A stretch of 47,692 nucleotides of DNA from Spirochaetales bacterium. GTDB lineage: Bacteria; Spirochaetota; Spirochaetia; DAHUYW01. A program made the position numbers and the translations under genes. Position 1 is the first letter of the stretch. Each line of letters opens with the position of its first letter. The DNA lies in assembly GCA_027306915.1 (NCBI GenBank), contig DAHUYW010000033.1, positions 1 to 47,692 on the forward strand, in the 5' to 3' direction. Below, piece by piece: positions 35,469 to 42,345 of the stretch. Under the pieces are notes generated by a model. The model was not told the origin of the DNA. It did not search any database and worked only from the letters and a program-made list of their open reading frames with translations.

Positions 35469-36467
35469 TCACTCCTCTGCGAGCTTTACGACGACTCGGA
35501 GCTTGGCGCTCCGGGAGGGGGGATTCGCAAGCCGTTCCTCTTCCCCGGGCACGACCGGCTTCTTGGTGACGATCTCCAAGATGCGCCTGCCTTCACAATT
35601 ACAGATCGGTTGCTCAGGAGGGCAGGTACAGGACTTATTCTTCTCCCGGAAAAAGCGCTTGACGATCCGATCCTCGAGTGAATGGAAGGAGATCACGCCG
35701 ATTCTCCCGTCAACCTTGAGAACAGTCAGGGCAGAGGCGAGCCCCGCCTCCAGGCGCATGAGCTCGCCGTTGACTGCAATCCGGAGTGCCTGGAAGGAGC
35801 GGGTGGCGGGATGGATCCTGCCGTTTCGATATTTGGCCGGGACTGCCCGCACGATGATCTCGGCCAGCTCTCGCGTCGTCTGAATCCGGCCTCGCTCCCG
35901 GGCATTCACGATGGCCCTCGCTATCGGCCGTGAGAGTCGTTCCTCTCCGTATTCGAATATGATGTCTGCCAGCGCGCCCTCCGGATAGTCGTTGACTATG
36001 TCGGCGGCGGACGTCTCCAGGTCTTCACCGAGGCGCATGTCGAGTGGCTCATCCTTGCGAAAGCTGAAACCGCGACCAGAAAGCTCGAAGTGAAAGCTCG
36101 AGATTCCAAGATCGAAAAGGATGGTGTCGGGTCGATCGAGCTCGGGTGGATAGTCCTTGAAAAACAGGTTGAACCAATTGTTGTAGTATCCGACGCGCTC
36201 TCCGAAGGCTGAGAGGCGCTGCCGTGCGATCCCCAGAATCACCGGGTCTGCGTCGAGCCCAATCAGCCGCAGGCTGCTATACCTGCGTAGGAGGATCTCG
36301 GCATGCCCGCCCTCCCCTATCGTTGCGTCGATCATCAGCTCGCGTCGACCGCGCGGCTTGAGGTAAGCAACAACCTCGTCCCGCAGCACGGGGAAATGGA
36401 CTGACTCCACCGCCGTGCTGCCGGCGCGTCCCTGGCCGGCCTCGGAGCCTCGTCCCGTCTTCGTCAT
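35469..36467 (-). CDS. rsmH: 16S rRNA (cytosine1402-N4)-methyltransferase RsmH (MraW)
   Basis: RsmH methylates N4 of C1402 in 16S rRNA using SAM. I choose the ATG that overlaps the mraZ stop (ATGA); the frame continues upstream only through mraZ. This gives 332 residues. Marks are HFPVLRDEVVAYL at the start, the SAM site IDATIGEGGHAEILL, LFDLGISSFHFE, the PATRSFQALRIAVNGEL motif and the C-terminal ISFHSLEDRIVKRFFRE. Confidence 0.98.
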   Translation of the reverse strand: MTKTGRGSEAGQGRAGSTAVESVHFPVLRDEVVAYLKPRGRRELMIDATIGEGGHAEILLRRYSSLRLIGLDADPVILGIARQRLSAFGERVGYYNNWFNLFFKDYPPELDRPDTILFDLGISSFHFELSGRGFSFRKDEPLDMRLGEDLETSAADIVNDYPEGALADIIFEYGEERLSRPIARAIVNARERGRIQTTRELAEIIVRAVPAKYRNGRIHPATRSFQALRIAVNGELMRLEAGLASALTVLKVDGRIGVISFHSLEDRIVKRFFREKNKSCTCPPEQPICNCEGRRILEIVTKKPVVPGEEERLANPPSRSAKLRVVVKLAEE

Positions 36468-36904
36468 AGGGTGATGACCTTCCCGAGTTCCTCTGCGGCC
36501 TCCTGGAACTCGGACTCTTTGTCCGCCCACCACTCCCGGTAGACGGACTCATCCCAAACTTCGATGTAGTTCTTAATCCCGAGGATCACCGCGTCCTTCG
36601 TGAGACCTGCGTAGTCTCGAAGGGTCGGCGAGATATTGATGCGGCCGCTCTTGTCTATCTCGGTTTCCTGAGCGGGCGCGACGATGCGACGCTGGATGAG
36701 ACGGGCGCGCGACTGAAAGATGGAGGTCGAGGTCATCAAGTTGTCCGAAATGCGTTTCCACTCGTCCGGCGGAAAGAGCCACAGACACTTATCGACCCCT
36801 TGGGTGATGACCAGCAGATTACCGGGAATCTCGGTGCGGATACGGGATGGAATCAGCAGTCGCCCCTTTTCATCGAGGGTGTTCCGGTACTCCCCGGTTA
36901 TCAT
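36464..36904 (-). CDS. mraZ: Transcriptional regulator MraZ
   Basis: MraZ is a ring-forming DNA-binding protein that represses the division/cell-wall cluster. The 146-residue product has two AbrB/SpoVT-like domains, each with the DxxGR motif (LDEKGRLLIPSRIR and IDKSGRINISPTLRDYA). It is the first gene of the cluster, with a promoter and a set of MraZ-box repeats directly upstream; the last repeat runs to 3 nt before the ATG, so binding would block both transcription and translation start. Confidence 0.98.
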   Translation of the reverse strand: MITGEYRNTLDEKGRLLIPSRIRTEIPGNLLVITQGVDKCLWLFPPDEWKRISDNLMTSTSIFQSRARLIQRRIVAPAQETEIDKSGRINISPTLRDYAGLTKDAVILGIKNYIEVWDESVYREWWADKESEFQEAAEELGKVITL

Positions 36905-36906
36905 CT

Positions 36907-36946
36907 ATTTTTCCACTTTCTGGTACAAGCTGCCACTTTCCGCCAC
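36907..36946 (-). promoter_or_regulatory. MraZ-box operator: four 10-bp repeats
   Basis: Read on the minus strand the block is GTGGCGGAAA, GTGGCAGCTT, GTACCAGAAA, GTGGAAAAAT: four units in exact 10-bp phase, three starting GTGG and the third decayed to GTAC. MraZ in other bacteria binds direct TGGG/GTGG-type repeats at 10-bp spacing upstream of mraZ. The block lies between the -10 box and the mraZ start, a position suited to autorepression. Confidence 0.8.
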
Positions 36947-36959
36947 ATAATACCCCTAC

Positions 36960-36987
36960 ATACTAACGCAGCAAGCACCCTTGTCAA
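36960..36987 (-). promoter_or_regulatory. Sigma-70 promoter of the mraZ division cluster
   Basis: A perfect -35 TTGACA (36982-36987) and TAGTAT (36960-36965) are spaced by 16 nt on the minus strand. The next 14 nt lead into the MraZ-box repeats. No other comparably good promoter lies upstream of mraZ. Confidence 0.65.
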
Positions 36988-37249
36988 CCGAGGTTTCTTT
37001 CCCTTGATATCGAAAAAACGGCGGAGGACAGAATATGTGGCAACATCCGTTAAGTAGTTGTTCTTTCCCACTCGGAGTTAGCTAATGCGGAGCGGAAGGA
37101 GGAATCCCGGTGCGAGCAGGAAAGAAGGCTTCCCTCGGGGCGGGATGGCCCAATTCAGAGCATCCCTATGTCTTTTCCATCAAAGACTTTGCGGTAGAGC
37201 CGTTGCAGTCGCCGCCGTTGCCCCGGGAGACCGGCGGGGCGGACTCACC
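36988..37249. other. Intergenic region between mraZ promoter and small plus-strand gene
   Basis: About 260 nt with no gene that I can support. The plus-strand frame of the next gene stays open back to 37085, but that part is arginine/glycine-rich with no family pattern, so I treat it as non-coding. The stretch includes purine-rich runs (GGAAGGAGGAA) and could be a structured leader, but it matches no riboswitch or small RNA that I recognise. Confidence 0.4.
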
Positions 37250-37489
37250 ATGACGATCTACACCCGGCAGATCGTCTATCCCGAGGGCGACACCCAGGAA
37301 ATCGACCATGAGCTGCGCGTGAACCAGATTGTCGACCTCAACGGAATCACTCTTCCCCTTCCTCTTCCCACGGTGCGGATGATCGCCTACAGGGTCTACA
37401 AGGTCTCGACGCGCGAAAACATTGGTGAATCGATCACCCTCTACTATCTCGAGCTCCTCACCCGCGATCAGATGATCGAATACACGTAG
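37250..37489 (+). CDS. Small uncharacterised protein, 79 residues, divergent from mraZ
   Basis: I do not recognise a characterised family. I place the start at the ATG giving MTIYTRQIVYPEGDTQEIDH, since the protein-like composition begins here; the upstream in-frame part looks non-coding. The product is soluble and mixed alpha/beta by composition, with no membrane segment and no cysteine, and contains a hydrophobic Leu-Pro alternation (GITLPLPLPTVRMIAYRVYK) and a C-terminal segment SITLYYLELLTRDQM. It is transcribed away from mraZ and ends 15 nt before the convergent GH57 gene. Codon use fits a real gene. I suspect a spirochaete-conserved small protein. Confidence 0.7.
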   Translation: MTIYTRQIVYPEGDTQEIDHELRVNQIVDLNGITLPLPLPTVRMIAYRVYKVSTRENIGESITLYYLELLTRDQMIEYT

Positions 37490-37504
37490 GGAAGATGGCG
37501 GCGC

Positions 37505-39133
37505 CTAGTGCCGGGTGAGCGGCCCCGACTGGGTCGTCGTGCGCTCTTGTCCGAAGATGCGGTAGTCGATGTCCGGGAAAATGTTGTTCTTCTTTTCGAT
37601 TCCCGTCAGCCACTCGGTGTTCACGGTGTTGCGGCTCAGGTTCTCATAGATCCGGTTGAAGTTGTAGATGTGCTCCTTCACCCGCTTGGTTGCGTATGGC
37701 ACCGTCGTGCCCATCTTCATGATGAAGGGCCAGTCGGAGGCTTGACTGAGCATCACCTCTCGCGCCGCCTGGTTCAAGACCCGGCGCTTCAGTCCCTGTT
37801 CGTCGGGGAACCTTTTGACCAATTCGCTCATCCGGTCGATGGCTTTGTGGATGTGACGGTAGATCCAGTCATTGCTCCCGTCGAGCCAGACTTCGGCGTA
37901 GCCCTTGTTGCCCCAACTCGAAAACGAGGGTTGCGCCACCTGGTTGTCGGGATATCGATCGAGATAGTCGCCGGCGGTGACCATCGTCAGATTCCCTTCC
38001 GAAGCCGCGACGTCCAGCTTTCGAAGCAGGAACTCGACCCATTGAGGTCCCTCGAACCACCAGTGACCGAACAGCTCGGCGTCGTAGGGCGAGACGATGA
38101 TGGGCGGTCGATCCATGAGGGTCGAAAGCTTTTTTACCTGTTTGAGGCGGTTGTACAGGAAGTTCTCGGCGTGCTCCTCGGCTTTCCGTCGCGCCTCCTC
38201 CGGTTTGTAGGGCTTTTTGTCGTCGGTCTTTCCGGTGATCGCATAGTACTTGAATCCAGTGTTGATCCGAATCGCCCCCTCGTGAATGTAGGGACCGACA
38301 TAGTCGAGCGGAAGATCAAAGCCGATGTCCCGGTAGAACTCGCGGTAGGAGAAGTCGCCCGGATAGCCGTCCTCCGCGGACCAGACCGCGCGCGAAGAGG
38401 GGATGTCCCGGGCAAAGACCGCCACGCCATTCGGGCACGCGAGCGGAGCGTAGACCCCGGAGCGCGGTTTCTGGTCGGCCGCAAGGAGCGCGTGAGCCGC
38501 AGCGTAGAAATAGCGGATATTGCTTGCATGGAGGTGCCGCTCAAGGCCCGGGTAGTAACCGCCGTCCGGAAGCCAGAAACCCGGGGAGTCGCATCCGAAG
38601 ATCCTCCCATGCGAGATCACGGCAGTGTGCACCTGCGCTTCGACGGCCTCGGGATAGTTCTCGTATAGCGGAAGGAAGGCATTCGTTGCCGCGGTGGTGA
38701 CGATCTCGATAAAGCCCTCCTTCTCCAGCGCACGGAAACCCTTCAGGATATTGCGCCGATAGGTCTCCGTGAAGTCCACCATGTTCTGAGTGAAAAGCTC
38801 CTTGTACATCTGCGCAAGTGGATGGAAGCTGTTGTCGTTCGCCGTACGAGCGAGCTCTTTTTCGGCGAGCTCGAGTAGCATCTCCAGATGCTTTATGTAG
38901 CGGCTCTGCAGAAGCTCATCGGTCAGCATCGAGGCAAGAGTCGGAGAGAAGGACATGGTGAGTCGGAACTTGACCCCGTCGTCGCGAAGTCGATTGAAGA
39001 CTCGGAGAAGCGGGAGATAGCTCTCAGAGATCGCTTCAAAAAGCCACATCTCCTCGAGGAAGCGCTCGTACATCGGATGGCGCACATAGGGGAGATGCGC
39101 GTGGAGTACGAGATTGAAGAATCCTTTGCTCAT
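37505..39133 (-). CDS. GH57 (DUF1957) glycoside hydrolase/branching-enzyme-like protein with altered nucleophile
   Basis: The family includes bacterial GH57 glycogen branching enzymes, which form alpha-1,6 branches. The 542-residue product starts with the GH57 region 1 LVLHAHLPYVRHP. Region 3 reads GFWLPDGGYYPG: Asp190 stands where active branching enzymes have the nucleophile Glu (WLPE). Region 4 keeps the acid/base Asp351 in SPYDAELFGHWWFEGP. A C-terminal helical domain (about residues 415-510) includes SSWGNKGYAEVWLDGSNDW. The preceding gene is DUF4912, 21 nt away; the two families often occur together. Full activity is uncertain because of the Glu-to-Asp change. Confidence 0.9.
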   Translation of the reverse strand: MSKGFFNLVLHAHLPYVRHPMYERFLEEMWLFEAISESYLPLLRVFNRLRDDGVKFRLTMSFSPTLASMLTDELLQSRYIKHLEMLLELAEKELARTANDNSFHPLAQMYKELFTQNMVDFTETYRRNILKGFRALEKEGFIEIVTTAATNAFLPLYENYPEAVEAQVHTAVISHGRIFGCDSPGFWLPDGGYYPGLERHLHASNIRYFYAAAHALLAADQKPRSGVYAPLACPNGVAVFARDIPSSRAVWSAEDGYPGDFSYREFYRDIGFDLPLDYVGPYIHEGAIRINTGFKYYAITGKTDDKKPYKPEEARRKAEEHAENFLYNRLKQVKKLSTLMDRPPIIVSPYDAELFGHWWFEGPQWVEFLLRKLDVAASEGNLTMVTAGDYLDRYPDNQVAQPSFSSWGNKGYAEVWLDGSNDWIYRHIHKAIDRMSELVKRFPDEQGLKRRVLNQAAREVMLSQASDWPFIMKMGTTVPYATKRVKEHIYNFNRIYENLSRNTVNTEWLTGIEKKNNIFPDIDYRIFGQERTTTQSGPLTRH

Positions 39134-39154
39134 GCTAGTGCCTCACGTTTCTCT

Positions 39155-39895
39155 CTACCCGTTGTTTTCGAGATAATCGTCGTTTACCATCGATAGGATC
39201 CGTTGGGGGATCTTGTCCCGAAGGGACGTAAGGGTGCTTTCGTTTAGCCCGGCAAGCGTCAGCACGTCGCTGTCCGCTCCGTCCAACATGTCATGAATGT
39301 AGTCCAGAGCCACCCCTCCAAGGGGGCTTCTGATGGTGTTGGAGCGACAGAGGATGTGCTCCTTCTCGTCGACGCTCCAGCACAGCTCAATCCAGTAGAG
39401 CTCTCCCGGGTTTGGGAGATTTATGTACCAGCTCGAATCATTCAGTTTCACGGGGATGTCGAAGAAGCTTTCGTTCTCTCCGGCTTGGCTTTTGTCCGCA
39501 GACGCCTCATGAACGCGGAGGAATAGGTCACCGAAATCGGGGGAGCTTTGAATCGGCTCGATGTCCGAGTCACTCAGGTCCCAGTAAGCGAAGGCCCACA
39601 GCGGATCACGGAGAAGAGCCACGATCCTCGTCTCGTTGTAGCGGTCGGGAAGGGGATAGTCGGTCTTCTCCTGGGGCTCGAGCTCCTCATCCTGGATGAC
39701 ATCGTACTTCTTCTCTTTGATGCGCATCGCAGAGTTGTTCGATTGCTCGCGCTCGTCGCGATCCTCCTCGAGCGCCTCCTGTATCTCCTCGATCAGCGTC
39801 TCTCTGTCCATTCCTTCCGGAACCGTGATGCCTTCCTTGACAGCAATGTCGAGAAGCGACGATAAGGGCAACCTCTGCAGCCGTTCCTTTGTCAT
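39155..39895 (-). CDS. DUF4912 domain protein with Rho_N/SAP-like N-terminus
   Basis: The function of DUF4912 is not known to me. I choose the ATG of MTKERLQRLPLSS, since GGGGAGG lies just upstream; an ATG nine codons earlier would place the SD inside the gene. The 246-residue product has an N-terminal Rho_N/SAP-like helical motif (LQRLPLSSLLDIAVKEGI to LIEEIQEAL), an acidic linker, and the DUF4912 core (YPLPDRYNETRIVALLRDP, FAYWDLSD, ELYWIELCWSVDEK). It precedes the GH57 gene and shares its promoter. A role in polysaccharide or glycogen metabolism is inferred from this pairing only. Confidence 0.85.
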   Translation of the reverse strand: MTKERLQRLPLSSLLDIAVKEGITVPEGMDRETLIEEIQEALEEDRDEREQSNNSAMRIKEKKYDVIQDEELEPQEKTDYPLPDRYNETRIVALLRDPLWAFAYWDLSDSDIEPIQSSPDFGDLFLRVHEASADKSQAGENESFFDIPVKLNDSSWYINLPNPGELYWIELCWSVDEKEHILCRSNTIRSPLGGVALDYIHDMLDGADSDVLTLAGLNESTLTSLRDKIPQRILSMVNDDYLENNG

Positions 39896-39920
39896 GTAAC
39901 CTCCCCTTTTTCTGTCGACC

Positions 39921-39950
39921 ATCCTATGGACATCACAGAAAACCTGTCAA
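39921..39950 (-). promoter_or_regulatory. Candidate sigma-70 promoter of the DUF4912-GH57 unit
   Basis: Perfect TTGACA and TAGGAT, 18 nt apart on the minus strand, placed about 25 nt before the DUF4912 ATG. The same TAGGAT box with 18-nt spacing recurs ahead of the methyltransferase gene. Confidence 0.55.
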
Positions 39951-39990
39951 TGCAGGAGCAACAGTCTCCGATTTCTCTTTGCCTCCCCTA

Positions 39991-40833
39991 CTACTCCTCC
40001 TTCCTCTGGCAAAGGTAGATCATAACATCCCCGAAATTCAAGCGCTTCGCCATCCGGTCAAAGAGATCCTTGATCGGCTTGGGAGCCGTTCCTACCGCAA
40101 GCCCTCCCCAGGTCTTTCCACGCATGACCCGAAGGCCCGAATCCTCGAGAAGACGCCGCAAGGTGCGTCGCGCGAAGAGGTACATGTGATCGTCGATCAT
40201 CGACCGCCACTCCCCCCCGAACAGGCGGGCCTGAAAGCCATCGGCGTTGGGTGTGGCAACGATGAAGTAGCCGCCCGGAGCAAGGATTCGCCGCACCTCG
40301 TGAACAAAACCCCGCGGATTGGTGAGGTGCTCGATCAGGTGGGAGCAATGCACTACGTCAAATGAACCTTCAGGAAAACGCGCCTCTTCAAGCGTGCCGA
40401 TGAAGATCTGGAGGCCGCGCTCGCGGATCCCAAGCTCCGCGGCGGGACGACAGACTTCGACCCCCTGTTCGCGCCATCCCCGGGCCTTCATCCGGGCAAT
40501 CAGCATCCCCGTGGCGCACCCGATGTCGAGGAACGATCGCGCCGGCGAAAGACTTCCCTCGATAGCGCCAAAATCGATATCGGCGAGGCCCATCTCCATG
40601 AGATCCAAGAATTGGCGCTCGTTCTCGGTTTCGTACCTGAAGTACTCCTCGTCGTAACGATCGACAAGCTCTGCCTGGACGGGTTGGGGATTCTGAAAGA
40701 TGAGCCCGCAGCCACGGCACTTCACAAACAGCGATTCCCGACCGTTCCACCGGCGAAAGTCGGAACCACCGCACAGCGCGCACGCAATCTCACGCACGCG
40801 CTCGCTGCCCGCTTCCTTTGAAAAGGTCTTCAT
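39991..40833 (-). CDS. Class I SAM-dependent methyltransferase with N-terminal zinc ribbon
   Basis: The 280-residue product has an N-terminal pair of CxxC motifs (CALCGG and CRGCG, about residues 18-43), a likely zinc ribbon, then a class I methyltransferase fold with the SAM loop FLDIGCATGMLIARM, acidic motif IIs near GVEV, and FDVVHCSHLIEHLTNPRGFV. The C-terminal part has IVATPNADGFQARLFG. This layout is common in methyltransferases acting on sugars, lipids or cell-envelope precursors (Methyltransf_11/23 types); the substrate is not evident. It is divergent from cdd. Confidence 0.85.
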   Translation of the reverse strand: MKTFSKEAGSERVREIACALCGGSDFRRWNGRESLFVKCRGCGLIFQNPQPVQAELVDRYDEEYFRYETENERQFLDLMEMGLADIDFGAIEGSLSPARSFLDIGCATGMLIARMKARGWREQGVEVCRPAAELGIRERGLQIFIGTLEEARFPEGSFDVVHCSHLIEHLTNPRGFVHEVRRILAPGGYFIVATPNADGFQARLFGGEWRSMIDDHMYLFARRTLRRLLEDSGLRVMRGKTWGGLAVGTAPKPIKDLFDRMAKRLNFGDVMIYLCQRKEE

Positions 40834-40892
40834 TGCCGATTCCGTCCGACCAGGGTGCAGCTCCTCTTCTCGCGCCTGCCTACGGCGGGCGT

Positions 40893-40926
40893 TTGCATCC
40901 TATCCTTTCCCATGGGATACTGTAAA
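40893..40926. promoter_or_regulatory. Overlapping divergent candidate promoters with palindrome
   Basis: Minus strand: TTTACA-N18-TAGGAT (40897-40926), directed to the methyltransferase. Plus strand: TTGCAT-N17-GATACT (40893-40921), directed to cdd, a weaker match. The 10-bp palindrome TCCCATGGGA (40908-40917) lies in the shared spacer. The two promoters could not be used at once. Confidence 0.4.
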
Positions 40927-41052
40927 GTGCGGGTCGGCGGCTGCGTCGACTGCGACTTCACCGCCGCCCTTGACCCCACGGTCCCGCGCGCTCGGCCAGT
41001 CCGACCAGCGACTGGCCTGGCGACCTCGGGGCAACAAGGAGTGAAGCGATCC

Positions 41053-41454
41053 ATGGAACCCGATGTGCTCATTGCAGAAGCCCGGCGCGCCGCCGAGCGC
41101 GCCTACGCCCCTTACTCGAAATTCCGGGTCGGTGCCGCTCTCCTCTGTGACGACGGCAGCGTGGTGACGGCGGGAAATGTCGAGAACAGGTCCTACGGCA
41201 TGACGATCTGCGCCGAGCGAAGCGCAATCGTGAAGGCCCTTTCGGAAGGCAAGCGGACCTTCGTGGCCCTCGCCGTTTCCTGTCCGGACGCGGACTATGC
41301 AGTCTCGCCGTGCGGTGCGTGCCGTCAGGTGGTTAGCGAGTTTGCCGGGATGGATCTCCCGGTCTATTTCGCAGGCAGAGCGGGCAAAATCCGCTCGGTC
41401 ACCCTCGGCGAGCTTTTCCCGCTTGACGCGCTCCACGAGCTGAAAGATCGATAG
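41053..41454 (+). CDS. cdd: Cytidine deaminase
   Basis: Cdd deaminates cytidine and deoxycytidine to uridine and deoxyuridine in pyrimidine salvage. The ATG start (MEPDVLIAEARRAAERAYAP) gives 133 residues, the normal length; AAGGAG lies 11 nt upstream and an in-frame GTG four codons earlier is less likely because it overlaps the SD. Zinc-site motifs are present: TICAERSAI (Cys and catalytic Glu) and SPCGACRQVV (two further Cys). It is a single plus-strand gene with no downstream partner. Confidence 0.96.
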   Translation: MEPDVLIAEARRAAERAYAPYSKFRVGAALLCDDGSVVTAGNVENRSYGMTICAERSAIVKALSEGKRTFVALAVSCPDADYAVSPCGACRQVVSEFAGMDLPVYFAGRAGKIRSVTLGELFPLDALHELKDR

Positions 41455-41496
41455 GACGGCTCGCGAGGGGGCGGATGGGGATAGAGGCGGGTTGGG

Positions 41497-42333
41497 CTAC
41501 TTTCTCGGCTGCGGGGCGGACTTGTCGTCGCGAACTCCCGCCTCGCGCTTTCGCAGATCGGTTTCCATCTTGGCCTTCCACACGTCTATCTTCTTGCGCA
41601 GGCTGTCGGCGTCCTCAGCCTCGCCCAAGATCATGTGAATTCTCCGCAGGGCGGAGAGGTAGCTGATTGCGAGCTTGAAGTCATCGATGCGCAGAGTCGA
41701 GAGCTCATACTTCTGTCGATAACCATCCGCCGCCTGCTGGAGGAGCCGCTTCACAAGCGTCAGATGGGCGGTTCGCTCTTCGTAGCCGGGAACGCGGGGA
41801 TCCATGCCAGCAACGAGAGTCTTGAGGTTGAGAAGGTTCTTCGTCACCGTTGCGTACCGCCCTTCGAGCTCCACGAAGGACCATTTCCACTTGGAATTGT
41901 CGCCAAAATCGTCAACAACGGACTGAATAGCGAGACCCAACTTTCGAACGAGCCGGTATCTACTCGCTTCGTCGAAGCTTGCGAGTCGAACAAGGTGCTC
42001 TTCATAATCCGCGAAGGGCACGTCAATAAACGGCGTCACCGCTTCCTCGAGATAGATGATGCTCTTGTAGCACCCTTTGCGAGCATCGTTGAGAAAGGCC
42101 TCGTTCTTGACGCCGAGCAGAGTGACCGAAAGAGCATTCATAAGAACAAGGTGGGAAACCATGTTCACGTTCTCCTCGGCAAGCGTAACGCGTCTTGACT
42201 CGTTGTCCTTGTTCTCTTTGCGAATGACCTGGAGGAGGCCGGCCTCTTGCTTGAGGATCTGCTCGATGGCGCCCTTGTATTCCTTGATTCGCTCGAAGTA
42301 GCGCCTCTTTGCCTCTTCGTTGATCTTACCCAC
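41497..42333 (-). CDS. Uncharacterised 278-residue protein downstream of recN
   Basis: I do not recognise the family. The GTG start follows GAGGGG by 8 nt and lies 12 nt after the recN stop. The product is soluble, largely helical, with a charged N-terminal helix (residues about 1-55), a short more hydrophobic helix (NMVSHLVLMNALSVTLLGVK), repeated basic/acidic amphipathic stretches, and a Lys/Arg-rich tail. There is no signal peptide, membrane segment or catalytic motif that I can see. Operon position after nadK and recN suggests co-expression only. Confidence 0.85.
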   Translation of the reverse strand: MGKINEEAKRRYFERIKEYKGAIEQILKQEAGLLQVIRKENKDNESRRVTLAEENVNMVSHLVLMNALSVTLLGVKNEAFLNDARKGCYKSIIYLEEAVTPFIDVPFADYEEHLVRLASFDEASRYRLVRKLGLAIQSVVDDFGDNSKWKWSFVELEGRYATVTKNLLNLKTLVAGMDPRVPGYEERTAHLTLVKRLLQQAADGYRQKYELSTLRIDDFKLAISYLSALRRIHMILGEAEDADSLRKKIDVWKAKMETDLRKREAGVRDDKSAPQPRK

Positions 42334-42345
42334 CGCTGCAACCCC

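Noticed and set aside
37085..37249. Upstream extension of the 79-residue plus-strand gene, and a possible riboswitch in this stretch
   Set aside because: The extra residues are Arg/Gly-rich without a good SD, and I could not fit the RNA to cobalamin, c-di-GMP, SRP or RNase P patterns.
40855..41052. Upstream extension of the cytidine deaminase frame
   Set aside because: It would give a 199-residue protein, far longer than the family, and crosses the divergent promoter region.
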